A stretch of 28,869 nt of DNA from the NCBI GenBank assembly GCA_965368585.1, contig CBDUNM010000049.1:1-28869 (forward strand), read 5' to 3'. The stretch comes from JARRQB01 sp965368585 (GTDB lineage Bacteria; Pseudomonadota; Gammaproteobacteria; Chromatiales; Chromatiaceae). This document shows, in pieces, positions 1 to 8,467 of this stretch; position 1 is the stretch's first letter, and the number at the start of each line of letters is the position of its first letter. The notes beneath the pieces were generated by a model. It was not told the origin of the DNA. It did not search any database and saw only the letters and a list, made by a program, of their open reading frames with translations. A program made the position numbers and the translations under genes.

Positions 1-1176
1 AAGCAGGCAGCCGCGCTCGACGACTACCGACGGTCGGGTCGGCCGGTCGGCGCGCTGCACGGACTGCCTGTCGGAATCAAGGACATCATCGATACTCGCG
101 ACTTCCCGACCGAAAATGGTAATGCGCTCGATGCCGGACGACGACCGGAGAAAGACGCGGCCATTGTCGCACGCCTGCGCGCCGCAGGTGCCGTGATCCT
201 CGGCAAGACGGTGACCGCCGAGTGCGCGTATCTCGCGCCCGGCAAGACACGTAATCCGCATAACCCGGAGCACACCCCTGGCGGATCTTCCTCCGGCTCG
301 GCCGCCGCGGTTGCCAGTGGCATGGCGCCGTTGGCTATCGGTACCCAGACCGGGGGCTCGGTAATCCGGCCGGCCGCGTTCTGTGGTGTGGTTGGTTTCA
401 AACCGAGCTTTGGCCTGATTCCACGCAACGGGGTTTTGCGCACTTCGCGACGCTTGGATACGGTCGGCACTTTTGCCCGTACGGTCGAGGACGCCGGGTT
501 GCTGGCCGATGTCCTCGCCGGGCATGATCCGGTCGACCTCGACACCATCCCCGCCGCCGCACCGCGGATTCTCGACACCTTGCTAGCCGATCCGCCGGTG
601 GCCCCGCAGCTGGCGTTCGTCAAGACTTCAGCCTGGACGGAGATCGACGCCGACTGTGCCGAGGGTTTCGGCGAACTGACCGAGACCCTGGGCGATCGTT
701 GTGACGAGGTCGAACTGCCGGGCATCTTCGCTGAGGGAGCTACGGCGCATCGCCGTATCATGCTCGCCGAAATTGCGCACAATCTGCGCCACTACCGCGC
801 ACGGGGGGCTGAGCGGCTCGCCGGGGAGACCCTTGCCGCCATCGAAGACGGTCGCCTGGTCACGGCTACCGAGTATCTCGCCGCGTTGGACTGGCGGGAA
901 ACCTTGTATGCGGGCCTCGAAGCGATATTCGAGCGCTACGACGCGATCGTTACACCATCCGCTCCGGGCGAAGCCCCAATGGGGCTGGAAAACACTGGCA
1001 GCGCAGTATTCAACGTGCTCTGGTCGTTGTTGGGTGTGCCAACGGTTTCGCTGCCCTTGCTGACGGGCGCGAATGGCCTGCCCGTCGGGGTGCAGTTGGT
1101 GGGTCGACGCGACAATGACGGACGCTTGCTGCGTACCGCGCGTTGGCTGGTCGATACACTCGCGGCCGTTGACTGA
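1..1176 (+). CDS. amidase-signature family hydrolase, 5' end missing
   Basis: The reading frame is open from the first base, so the N-terminus lies outside the window; 391 residues are visible. It belongs to the amidase signature (AS) family, which hydrolyses amide bonds with a Ser-cisSer-Lys triad. Numbering from the window edge, the lysine is K27 in LPVGIKDII, the cis-serine is S96 in PGGSSSGSA, and the nucleophile is S120 in GTQTGGSVIRP. The C-terminal part carries the usual IVTPSAPGEAP and GVPTVSLPLL segments, so the end is complete. The substrate cannot be told: the sequence could be a general amidase, an allophanate/indoleacetamide hydrolase-like enzyme or a GatA paralogue. No gatB or gatC is nearby, which argues against GatA. 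The stop is followed after 36 bases by a small membrane protein gene on the same strand. Confidence 0.9.
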   Translation, partial: KQAAALDDYRRSGRPVGALHGLPVGIKDIIDTRDFPTENGNALDAGRRPEKDAAIVARLRAAGAVILGKTVTAECAYLAPGKTRNPHNPEHTPGGSSSGSAAAVASGMAPLAIGTQTGGSVIRPAAFCGVVGFKPSFGLIPRNGVLRTSRRLDTVGTFARTVEDAGLLADVLAGHDPVDLDTIPAAAPRILDTLLADPPVAPQLAFVKTSAWTEIDADCAEGFGELTETLGDRCDEVELPGIFAEGATAHRRIMLAEIAHNLRHYRARGAERLAGETLAAIEDGRLVTATEYLAALDWRETLYAGLEAIFERYDAIVTPSAPGEAPMGLENTGSAVFNVLWSLLGVPTVSLPLLTGANGLPVGVQLVGRRDNDGRLLRTARWLVDTLAAVD

Positions 1177-1212
1177 ATGAAGCGACTCTTTGCGGGAGAG
1201 AGGTGATAGCGA

Positions 1213-1386
1213 ATGATAGACAAGATTATGGCGGTAGCCGCACTTTTGACCATGATCGCCTCTGTCGGCGTAGTGGCATTTTTCGTTCCGGACCTGGACC
1301 TGATCGTGGTGATCGCATTCGTCTCCGCCCTTGCGGCCTACGACTTCTGGCTCTTACTGCGTGCCAAGCACAACAACCATCAATAA
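1213..1386 (+). CDS. small two-helix membrane protein, 57 aa
   Basis: This is a short open frame starting at ATG 1213 with a purine-rich AGAGGTG about nine bases upstream. The protein begins MIDKIMAVAALLTMIASVGV. It has two hydrophobic stretches, about residues 5-25 and 29-50, separated by the short acidic turn VPDLDLI, and a basic, polar tail (RAKHNNHQ). This pattern fits a hairpin membrane protein with both ends in the cytoplasm. I do not recognise a family. It follows the amidase gene by 36 bases and may be co-transcribed with it. The evidence is the ribosome-binding site, the clean hydrophobic pattern and the positive charge at the C-terminus; expression is unproven. Confidence 0.6.
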   Translation: MIDKIMAVAALLTMIASVGVVAFFVPDLDLIVVIAFVSALAAYDFWLLLRAKHNNHQ

Positions 1387-1441
1387 ATCTCCAAACGGAG
1401 AGTTCGGGAAATCAACGTGTTTTCTCGATGGGTTAAGTCAA

Positions 1442-1463
1442 CTTATCGAACCGGTTCGATAAG
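1442..1463. promoter_or_regulatory. perfect 22-bp palindrome
   Basis: The half-sequence CTTATCGAACC is followed at once by its exact reverse complement, with no spacer. There is no T-run on either side, so it does not look like a terminator. Length and symmetry suggest an operator for a dimeric regulator, or the target of a site-specific enzyme. It lies 56 bases downstream of the small membrane protein and on the far side of the repeat element behind acs. Confidence 0.5.
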
Positions 1464-1480
1464 GTTTCAAGTAAACGCCT

Positions 1481-1745
1481 TCAAACCCCGGCGTCGACAA
1501 TTGCGGTGCGTTCCCGCTTTCGTCGATTGAAAGCTTCAGTCAACGAGGGATCACCTTCCGTGTACCAGCGTTGCCGTTGCACCTCTTGAAAAAGGGTTGC
1601 CGCCACGCGCTGCGTCCTGGCCCATCCGGGAGACTCCGAAGGGCGAGTCGCCCGCCGGCCAGTTACTGCGTTGCACTCCTGTGAACTGCCGATGGCTAGT
1701 TCCGCTGTTGTGCGCCTTGAAACTGGCCGGCGGGCGACTTGCTGA
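1481..1745. repeat. inverted-repeat element directly downstream of acs
   Basis: Two perfect 19-bp arms, 1646-1664 (starting AGTCGCCCGCC) and 1721-1739 (its reverse complement), enclose 56 bases. The left arm also folds locally (GGGCGA-G-TCGCCC, 1641-1653). On the minus strand the sequence from the acs stop (TAG, 1763-1765) stays open in the acs frame for 93 codons, to a TGA at 1481-1483. The reading is arginine-rich and has no start codon that looks used. The size, the strong arms and the position against a stop codon suggest a non-autonomous repeat (MITE- or REP-like), but there is no second copy in this window and the element's true ends are not known. The arms could also act as an RNA hairpin at the end of acs mRNA. 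Confidence 0.5.
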
Positions 1746-1762
1746 TGACAGCTATAACCAAG

Positions 1763-3706
1763 CTATTTGTTTTCGCGATTGTCGATCAGATTGTCCACCA
1801 CTGCCGGGTCGGCCAGCGTTGAGGTGTCGCCAAGGGATTCGAGTTCGTTGGCGGCGATCTTGCGCAGGATGCGGCGCATTATCTTGCCTGAACGCGTCTT
1901 TGGCAGGCCAGGGGCCCATTGCAGCAGGTTGACCTTGGCGATCGGTCCGATTTCGGTCCTGACCAGTTTGACCAGTTCGTTTTTCAGCTCGTCCGTGCCT
2001 TCTTCGCCGGCCATCAGCGTAACGTAGGCGTAGATGCCTTGCCCCGTCAGATCGTGCGGATAGCCCACCACGGCAGCTTCGGCGACCTTCGGATGCAGTA
2101 CCAGTGCAGATTCGATTTCCGCCGTACCCAGGCGGTGACCCGAGACATTCAGTACATCGTCGACCCGGCCGGTGATCCAGTAATAACCGTCTTCGTCGCG
2201 GCGGGCGCCGTCACCGGTGAAGTAGTAGCCCTTGAACATGGCGAAGTAGGCTTCGTAGAACCGCTGATGATCGCCGTACAGGGTACGCATCATCGAAGGC
2301 CACGGGTATTTGATGGCGAGGTTGCCGGCAGCCGGGTTGCCCGCGATTTCGTTACCCTGGTCGTCCAGCAGGACAGGCTGCACCCCGAAAAACGGGACCG
2401 TCGCGGAACCGGGTTTCAAGGCCGTGGCGCCGGGCAGGGGGGTCAGCATGTGGGCGCCGGTCTCGGTTTGCCACCAGGTGTCGACGATCGGGCAGCGCTC
2501 TCTGCCGACTGCTCGATGGTACCACTCCCAGGCCTCGGGGTTGATCGGTTCGCCGACGGTGCCGAGCAGGCGCAATGAACTGAGCTTGGCCTTGGCGACG
2601 AACTCTTCGCCCGCTCCCATGAGCATGCGGATGGCAGTTGGCGCCGTGTAGAAGGTCGCGACGTTATGCTTGTCGCAGACCTGCCAGAAACGTCCGGCAT
2701 CCGGATAGGTTGGGATGCCCTCGAACATCAGACTGGTCGCACCGTTGGCCAACGGGCCGTAGACGATGTAGCTGTGGCCGGTGACCCAGCCGACGTCTGC
2801 GGTACACCAATACACCTCGCCGTCTTTGTAGTCGAACACCGTCTTGTGGGTCATCGCGGCCTGCAGCAGATACCCACCGGTGGTATGCAAGACACCCTTT
2901 GGCTTGCCGGTAGATCCGGACGTATAAAGTACGAACAGGGGGTCTTCAGCATCCATCTCTTCGGGCGTGCAATCGACCGATGCGTCGGCCATCGCTTCGT
3001 GATACCAGACATCGCGGGTGTCGTTCCAATCGACGGGGTCGCCGCCACGCTGAACCACCATGCAGGTGTGCACGTTGGGGCATTGCTGCACGGCTTTATC
3101 GGCATTAGCCTTGAGTGGAACCTTCTTGCCGCCGCGCATCGATTGGTCAGCGGTAATGACCACCTGGCAGTCGGCGTCGAGAATCCGGTCACGCAGCGCG
3201 TCCGGCGAGAATCCGCCAAACACGATGGAGTGAACCGCGCCGATGCGGGTACAGGCCAGCATGGCGACCGCGGCCTCGGGGATCATGGGGAGGTAAAGCG
3301 ATACCCGGTCGCCTTTCTTCACGCCGCGTGACTTAAGCACATTGGCGAACTTGCAGACCTCTTCATGCAATTCGCGATACGTGATCTTGCGGTCTTCGTT
3401 GGGATCGTCGCCCTCCCACAGGATGGCAACCTGGTCTCCGCGGGTATCCAGGTGACGGTCGAGGCAATTGTAAGAGACATTCAGTTTTCCGCCATCGAAC
3501 CATTTGATGTGAACGTCCTCACCGAAGCTCCAGTCCAGCGTCTTGCTCCATTTCTTGGACCACGTGAGATAGTTTTCGGCCTGCTCGGCCCAAAAACCTT
3601 CAGGGTCTTCCACGGAGCGTTTGTACATCTGCGCATATTGGTCGGCATTGACATTGGCCTGAGCGGCGAAGTCCGCCGGTACTTCATAGACCTTTACATC
3701 GGACAT
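1763..3706 (-). CDS. acs: acetyl-CoA synthetase (AMP-forming)
   Basis: This enzyme activates acetate with ATP and CoA to acetyl-CoA in the cytoplasm. The 647 residues match the full family length (E. coli Acs, 652). The adenylation P-loop reads YTSGSTGKPKGV; WWQTETG, YYFTGDGARRDEDGYYWI and GRVDDVLNVSGHR are the later core motifs. The C-terminal domain has PKTRSGKIMRR, with K608 as the expected acetylation site that switches the enzyme off. The ATG start is preceded by a good GAGGAGA ribosome-binding site. The gene is the last of a minus-strand series of acetate-related genes, 143 bases after the exonuclease gene. No patched or missing motif was found. Confidence 0.97.
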   Translation of the reverse strand: MSDVKVYEVPADFAAQANVNADQYAQMYKRSVEDPEGFWAEQAENYLTWSKKWSKTLDWSFGEDVHIKWFDGGKLNVSYNCLDRHLDTRGDQVAILWEGDDPNEDRKITYRELHEEVCKFANVLKSRGVKKGDRVSLYLPMIPEAAVAMLACTRIGAVHSIVFGGFSPDALRDRILDADCQVVITADQSMRGGKKVPLKANADKAVQQCPNVHTCMVVQRGGDPVDWNDTRDVWYHEAMADASVDCTPEEMDAEDPLFVLYTSGSTGKPKGVLHTTGGYLLQAAMTHKTVFDYKDGEVYWCTADVGWVTGHSYIVYGPLANGATSLMFEGIPTYPDAGRFWQVCDKHNVATFYTAPTAIRMLMGAGEEFVAKAKLSSLRLLGTVGEPINPEAWEWYHRAVGRERCPIVDTWWQTETGAHMLTPLPGATALKPGSATVPFFGVQPVLLDDQGNEIAGNPAAGNLAIKYPWPSMMRTLYGDHQRFYEAYFAMFKGYYFTGDGARRDEDGYYWITGRVDDVLNVSGHRLGTAEIESALVLHPKVAEAAVVGYPHDLTGQGIYAYVTLMAGEEGTDELKNELVKLVRTEIGPIAKVNLLQWAPGLPKTRSGKIMRRILRKIAANELESLGDTSTLADPAVVDNLIDNRENK

Positions 3707-3849
3707 TGGTCTCTCCTCATTGTTTTTCGCTGACTGCTGACAGCGATTCCGGTGGTTACGATTTCGATGCTAGTTGCTAGACTCAAGGCTCATCGTTGTT
3801 TTTTTCTCGACGGCATGGCAATGCCATCCTCCATAAACGGGTTATCCGG
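3707..3849 (-). promoter_or_regulatory. acs leader region with short palindrome
   Basis: These 143 bases separate the exonuclease stop from the acs start. A 13-base palindrome, ATGGCA-A-TGCCAT (3815-3827), lies beside a run of seven T on the plus strand. Read in the direction of acs the run is A, so it is not an intrinsic terminator for the exonuclease gene. It could be an operator. A GAGGAGA ribosome-binding site lies just before the acs start. A separate acs promoter is likely because of the gap, but I cannot name convincing -35 and -10 boxes. Confidence 0.35.
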
Positions 3850-4536
3850 CTAGTTAAGAAACGGTCGCAGGCGGCAATTCGAAGCCGGCGCCGTCTCGGC
3901 CGCGATGGCGAGAAACAGTTCCGCCGTCGCGAGGGCATCACTCAATGCATTGTGCGCCTTGTACCGCGGCAGATTGTAGCGCGGCCGAAGATTGAATAGA
4001 CGCAAATCCCCGGTTTGTACAGTGTGATTTCGCAGTTCGAGTGCCCTTGCGGCAAGCGCCAGTGTATCGATGGTCGGTACTACGAACGGTGCGCCATACA
4101 GTCTGCGGCAGGCGGCGTTCAGGAAATTTTGCTCGATGTTTTTGTAATGCACGAGCATGACGCGTCCGGCCAGGCGCTTGAGTATTTCCGGGAGTACCTC
4201 TTCGATGGGCTTGCCACCGGCTGCCTTGTCATCGGTGATCGCGTGAATCACGACGGATTCTTCCGAGATTGCGTGGTCGACGCTGATCAATTGATGCCAT
4301 GCCGTTTCCAGCTGGATCACCATGTGATTGATGTTGACCAGTCCAACGCTCAAGATACTGTCTTTGCGCGGATTCAGCCCGGTTGTTTCCAGGTCCAGGG
4401 AAACGACTTCCACGTCGCGGCACAAATCCTTGCCGCTGGGGAACGGCGTCGCGAGAAAATCCTGCAGTGGGCCTGACGCTTTCGCTAACGCGCGGCGCCT
4501 GGAAAAATTCTTGCCGAGGATTTGCTCTAGCATCAT
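3850..4536 (-). CDS. DnaQ-like 3'-5' exonuclease (DEDD family)
   Basis: This is a 228-residue protein of the DNA polymerase III epsilon / RNase T exonuclease superfamily. Exo I is seen as VSLDLETTGLNPRKDSILSV with the two metal-binding acidic residues. Exo III appears as HNALSDALATAEL, with the DEDDh histidine. Exo II is less standard, VHYKNIEQNFLN, where the usual HNxxFD is changed and a glutamate or asparagine stands near the expected aspartate. The start ATG touches the TAG stop of the upstream gene (TAGATG), without a clear ribosome-binding site, so translation is probably coupled; a second ATG follows at once. Such stand-alone proteins are common beside DUF294 proteins and acetate transporter genes. 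This is unlikely to be the replicative epsilon subunit, which is usually near rnhA. The substrate is unknown. Confidence 0.85.
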   Translation of the reverse strand: MMLEQILGKNFSRRRALAKASGPLQDFLATPFPSGKDLCRDVEVVSLDLETTGLNPRKDSILSVGLVNINHMVIQLETAWHQLISVDHAISEESVVIHAITDDKAAGGKPIEEVLPEILKRLAGRVMLVHYKNIEQNFLNAACRRLYGAPFVVPTIDTLALAARALELRNHTVQTGDLRLFNLRPRYNLPRYKAHNALSDALATAELFLAIAAETAPASNCRLRPFLN

Positions 4537-6402
4537 CTACCCGAATCTACCGGCCTGATAGCGAGTCGACAAGGCTTCCTGCATGGTTTGAATCACCCGA
4601 AACGCATCTTTCAGGTGTTCGCGTTCCAGTTCGGAGAGCGAACTGGGGGGCAGGTAGTTGTCCGCCGGCTGATCGTCGCCGATTTGCTTCGCCTGGTGCC
4701 GGATACGTAAAGAGGCGATGAATTCGAGCGCATCCTCGAGGTTTTCGGCCATGTCCCGACTCATGGCACCGGCATCGGCGGCGGCGCGCAGACGCTCGGT
4801 GGTATTCACGGGCTCAAGCCCTTCGGACAAGGCATATACACGCGCGATATCGGTAATCGGTACGATCCCACGATGCTTGATGTCAAAGGTGTCGTCGTGT
4901 TCACCGTCGCGGATCAGTACGAGTTGCCGAAAGAACCCAAGCGGCGGACGATGGTGCAGGGCGTTGGCGGCGATATATGCGATGAATATCCGGTTTTGTT
5001 GAGTTTTGGCCAGCACTGCACGATGCAGGTCGAGATACAGGCTGCCGTCACCATCGACCAGCCGCAGGTCGAAAAAGATGCTGGATAGCATCAGTGACAT
5101 GGGGTCGGGTTTGCCGATCCATTCGTCGAAATATTGGGTCCACACACGCAGCGGTTGGCGCCATTTCGGATTGCTCGCCATGGCGTCGCCCGGACAATAA
5201 ACGAAACCGCAGCTGTTGAGGCCGTCGGTGACAAAGGTCGCCAGCGCCTTGAAGTATTCATCATGCTCCGGTTTCATTTCATCAGAAATGATCATGGCAT
5301 TGTCCTGGTCGGAGTGCGACGTCTGTTCGAGCCGCGCTTGCGACCCGCCGGCCAGCCAGGCAAAAGGGACTGGGGGCGGGCCCAGGTCGGTCACGGCCAT
5401 TTCGATCAGGCGCTTGGTCAACGAATCCGTGATGCAGGCGACGGCTTCTCCGATATGCAGCGCCGTGGCGCTCGAGTTGGCCAGTTGTCGTTGTAACTCC
5501 GGAATCCGCGCCGACGCCTTGGCCAGGTCTTTGACGCTCTTGGCCTTACGGATATCGGTGGCGATAAACGCGGAGTTGGTACTGTGATGGCGGGCCAGGT
5601 CCGTGGCCGTCAACATGCCCACGAGTTGCCCTCCCTCCATCACGGGCAGGTGATGAACGTGCATCCGTGTCATGGTCATCAAGGCCTGGATCATGAGCGC
5701 GTTCTTTTGAATGGTTTCGATATTCGTCGTCATGATGCTGCGCGTCGGCTTCTCGACCGACAGGCCGAGTGCGACGCATCGCTTGCGTAAATCCCGATCG
5801 GTGATCAATCCCGCCAGGTCATTACCGGACATGACCAATACGGATGATACGTTGTGTTCGGACATCAACTGCGCAGCTTCCTGGATGGTCTGATCTTCGC
5901 TGACCGTGATCGGTGCCCGTTTGATGAGATCTTTGACTTCCAGGGTCATATAGGAAATGTCCGTGGTGACGGTTTCCTTGACCTTGGTGACGGCGTGCTT
6001 CAAACGTTCCCTGATGGATTGGCTGAAGTGCTTGTTGAACGCTTCGTGTTGTTTGCAGAGACGCTTCACGGTGTCGCAGGGCACGAGATAGAAAAGTGCG
6101 TCTTCCGCGGTTTTGCCCTTGCAACCGCGCGACAGGTCCAGCAACTGACAAGGTGTGGTAAACATGTCGCCCTCACCCAGTTTCTCGCAAAGCTCGTCTT
6201 TTTCATCGCGCAGTTCCACGGCACCGCTGCGCACGATGTACAAGTAGCTGTCGTTTGCGTCTGCAGGCGGGAAAGCGCTGTCGCGGCGCAGGTAACGGAT
6301 GGAAAGCTCTTTCGGCAGTTCGTCCAGAACTTCACTTGAAAGTGTGTTGAAAGGAGAGCGTTGCTCCAAGAATTCACGAATCTCGATGAGTTCGATTTCC
6401 AC
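4537..6402 (-). CDS. cNMP-binding / CBS / DUF294 nucleotidyltransferase-like protein
   Basis: The 621-residue protein has four parts. Residues about 15-130 form a cyclic-nucleotide-binding-like beta barrel (SYLYIVRSGAVELRD). Two CBS domains follow at about 160-280 (APITVSEDQTIQEAAQLMSE; MHVHHLPVMEGGQLVGML). A DUF294 nucleotidyltransferase domain holds LAGGSQARLEQTSHSDQDNA, close to the G-S and D-x-D signature of Pol-beta-type nucleotidyltransferases. A C-terminal helical DUF294_C domain completes it. By analogy with GlnD, a protein-modifying role tuned by nucleotides is likely, but the target is unknown. The start is GTG at 6402; an AGGA lies about 12 bases upstream. It is the first gene of the unit with the exonuclease and perhaps acs, and this gene pair is a known neighbour of acetate symporters in Vibrio and Pseudomonas. 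Confidence 0.9.
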   Translation of the reverse strand: MEIELIEIREFLEQRSPFNTLSSEVLDELPKELSIRYLRRDSAFPPADANDSYLYIVRSGAVELRDEKDELCEKLGEGDMFTTPCQLLDLSRGCKGKTAEDALFYLVPCDTVKRLCKQHEAFNKHFSQSIRERLKHAVTKVKETVTTDISYMTLEVKDLIKRAPITVSEDQTIQEAAQLMSEHNVSSVLVMSGNDLAGLITDRDLRKRCVALGLSVEKPTRSIMTTNIETIQKNALMIQALMTMTRMHVHHLPVMEGGQLVGMLTATDLARHHSTNSAFIATDIRKAKSVKDLAKASARIPELQRQLANSSATALHIGEAVACITDSLTKRLIEMAVTDLGPPPVPFAWLAGGSQARLEQTSHSDQDNAMIISDEMKPEHDEYFKALATFVTDGLNSCGFVYCPGDAMASNPKWRQPLRVWTQYFDEWIGKPDPMSLMLSSIFFDLRLVDGDGSLYLDLHRAVLAKTQQNRIFIAYIAANALHHRPPLGFFRQLVLIRDGEHDDTFDIKHRGIVPITDIARVYALSEGLEPVNTTERLRAAADAGAMSRDMAENLEDALEFIASLRIRHQAKQIGDDQPADNYLPPSSLSELEREHLKDAFRVIQTMQEALSTRYQAGRFG

Positions 6403-6613
6403 CGTTTGTAATCCTGGTATTTGAAAAGGCTATGCTAACCCGGCGCCGTCCGGGCCAGTCCTATCTGAGTCAGCAAAGGCGTAGCTGAAAACCGGAATTC
6501 GCAATTATTGTGCAGCAAACAGGGTTTTCGGATACGTCTTGGGCAGGTGCAGCGTTGGCTTACGGCGATGTTCATCCGGCACGCGCCGAAACTCGGTTGC
6601 AGGCAGGTAGCTG

Positions 6614-6643
6614 AAAAAAAGGCCCCACACAAGGTGGGGCCTT
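6614..6643 (-). terminator. intrinsic terminator of the symporter operon
   Basis: Read on the minus strand, arms AAGGCCCCAC and GTGGGGCCTT pair perfectly around a five-base loop and run into seven T. It begins 20 bases beyond the symporter stop. The rest of the 6403-6662 gap shows no gene I trust. Confidence 0.9.
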
Positions 6644-6662
6644 CAACCTCAGTTACAGCGGC

Positions 6663-8453
6663 CTAGTGATCGACCGCCGTCCCCGCACCTTTGGGTACGC
6701 GGATGTCTTCCACCAGGTGCTGGATGTGCTCCGGAGGCGGCGCGGTGATACGCGAAACCGCGTACGCCACGATGAAGTTCACCAAGGCGCCGATGGCGCC
6801 GAAGGCGTTCGGCGAAATGCCGAAGAACCAGTCAGGACCCAGGTCGCCCAGGAATTCGGTACCCGGAATGAACATGATGCCCTTGTGCTGGAACACGTAC
6901 AACTGGGTGACGCCGATACCGGCGAGCATGCCCCAGATGGCACCGGCGCGGTTCATGCGCTTGTCGAAGATGCCCATCATCAGGACCGGGAAGATCGACG
7001 AGGCGGCCAGACCGAACGCGATGGCCACGGTGCCCGCCGCGAAATCCGGCGGGTGCAGGCCGAAATAACCGGCCATGGCGATGGCCGCCGCCATGGCGAT
7101 ACGTCCGGCCATCAGCTCAGCCTTTTCCGAGATGTTCGGATTGATGACGCCCTTGATCATGTCGTGCGAGATCGAGGAGGCGATGGCCAGCAGCAGGCCG
7201 GCCGCGGTCGACAGTGCGGCCGCCAGACCGCCGGCGACCACCAGCGCGATGACCCAGTCGGGCAGTCGGGCGATTTCCGGGTTGGCCAGCACCATGATGT
7301 CACGGTCGACGTTGGTCATCTCGTTGCCTTTCCAGCCGTAACCCTCGGCCTTGGCGGCGAACTCGGGGTTCGCGTCGTTGTAGTACTGGATACGACCGTC
7401 GCCGTTCTTGTCTTCCCACTGCAGGAGCCCCGTTTTCTGCCAGTTCGTCATCCACTGCGGGACCTTGGAGATCTCGATGTTACCCGTGGGTGAACCGACT
7501 TCACCGATCTGGATGGTGTTCATCAGATTGAGACGGGCCATGGCACCGACGGCCGGTGCGGTGGTGTACAGAATCGAGATAAAGACCAGCGCCCAGCCGG
7601 CCGACGAACGCGCATCCTTGACTCGGGGTACGGTAAAGAAACGGATGATGACGTGGGGCAGACCGGCGGTACCGATCATCAGCGAGACGGTGTACACGAA
7701 CATGTTGAGCTTACTGCCCATGACCTGTGTCGTATACTGGTTGAAGCCGAGGTCGGTGACCACCTGATCCAGGCGGTCCAGCATGAAGCTGCCCGTGGCG
7801 GGACCTTGAATCATGCTGCCGCCGAGGCCGAGTTGCGGGACGGGGTTGCCGGTCAGGTTCAGCGAGATGAAGATCGCCGGGACGGTGTAGGCGAAGATGA
7901 GCACGCAGTACTGAGCGATCTGCGTGTAGGTGATGCCCTTCATGCCACCCATGACGGCGTATATGAAGACGATACCCATGCCGATGTAAAGGCCCGCTTC
8001 GTACGACATCTCGAGAAAGCGCGAAAACGCCACCCCGATGCCCTTCATCTGCCCGATAACATAGGTCACCGAAGCCAGAATCAAACAGGCCACGGCGACA
8101 ATCCGCGCGGTCTTCGAGTAGAAGCGGTCGCCGATGAACTCGGGCACCGTAAATTTGCCGAATTTACGCAGGTAGGGGGCAAGCAGCATGGCCAGCAGCA
8201 CGTAACCGCCGGTCCAGCCCATCAGGAAGACCGAGGCGCCGTAGCCGTTGTAAGCAATGAGGCCCGCCATCGAAATGAACGATGCCGCGGACATCCAGTC
8301 GGCCGCCGTGGCCATGCCGTTGGCAACCGGGTGTACGCCGCGACCCGCGGCGTAGAATTCGCCAGTCGTGGCGGCGCGCGCCCAGAAGGCGATGCCGATG
8401 TAGAGCACGAAGGTCGCGCCGACAACGACGTAAGTTAATGTTTTCAGATCCAT
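6663..8453 (-). CDS. sodium:solute symporter large subunit (VC_2705-type, acetate-like)
   Basis: This 596-residue membrane protein belongs to the SSS/SLC5 family, inner membrane, probably moving a small carboxylate with sodium. The N-terminus has AAGRGVHPVANGMATAADWM and SAASFISMAGLIAYNGYG, as in ActP-type acetate permeases. The partner gene upstream encodes the DUF4212 small subunit that marks the VC_2705 subfamily. A soluble insert at about residues 315-395 separates membrane segments and contains an EF-hand-like loop, D348-KNGDGRIQYY-N359. The start ATG is 14 bases after the small subunit stop, so the two are one operon, closed by a strong terminator. Acetate is inferred from the surrounding acs and regulator genes; other carboxylates are possible. 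Confidence 0.92.
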   Translation of the reverse strand: MDLKTLTYVVVGATFVLYIGIAFWARAATTGEFYAAGRGVHPVANGMATAADWMSAASFISMAGLIAYNGYGASVFLMGWTGGYVLLAMLLAPYLRKFGKFTVPEFIGDRFYSKTARIVAVACLILASVTYVIGQMKGIGVAFSRFLEMSYEAGLYIGMGIVFIYAVMGGMKGITYTQIAQYCVLIFAYTVPAIFISLNLTGNPVPQLGLGGSMIQGPATGSFMLDRLDQVVTDLGFNQYTTQVMGSKLNMFVYTVSLMIGTAGLPHVIIRFFTVPRVKDARSSAGWALVFISILYTTAPAVGAMARLNLMNTIQIGEVGSPTGNIEISKVPQWMTNWQKTGLLQWEDKNGDGRIQYYNDANPEFAAKAEGYGWKGNEMTNVDRDIMVLANPEIARLPDWVIALVVAGGLAAALSTAAGLLLAIASSISHDMIKGVINPNISEKAELMAGRIAMAAAIAMAGYFGLHPPDFAAGTVAIAFGLAASSIFPVLMMGIFDKRMNRAGAIWGMLAGIGVTQLYVFQHKGIMFIPGTEFLGDLGPDWFFGISPNAFGAIGALVNFIVAYAVSRITAPPPEHIQHLVEDIRVPKGAGTAVDH

Positions 8454-8467
8454 GTAGTTCGTCCCCC

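Noticed and set aside
1597..1932. 111-codon plus-strand frame across the repeat element
   Set aside because: It spans the inverted repeat and the antisense of the acs end, has no start signal, and reads like a repeat translated by chance.
3801..3827. terminator of the exonuclease gene
   Set aside because: The palindrome 3815-3827 is followed by A, not T, in the direction of transcription.
6435..6632. 65-codon minus frame between the DUF294 gene and the symporter
   Set aside because: It overlaps the intrinsic terminator and has neither ribosome-binding site nor resemblance to a family.
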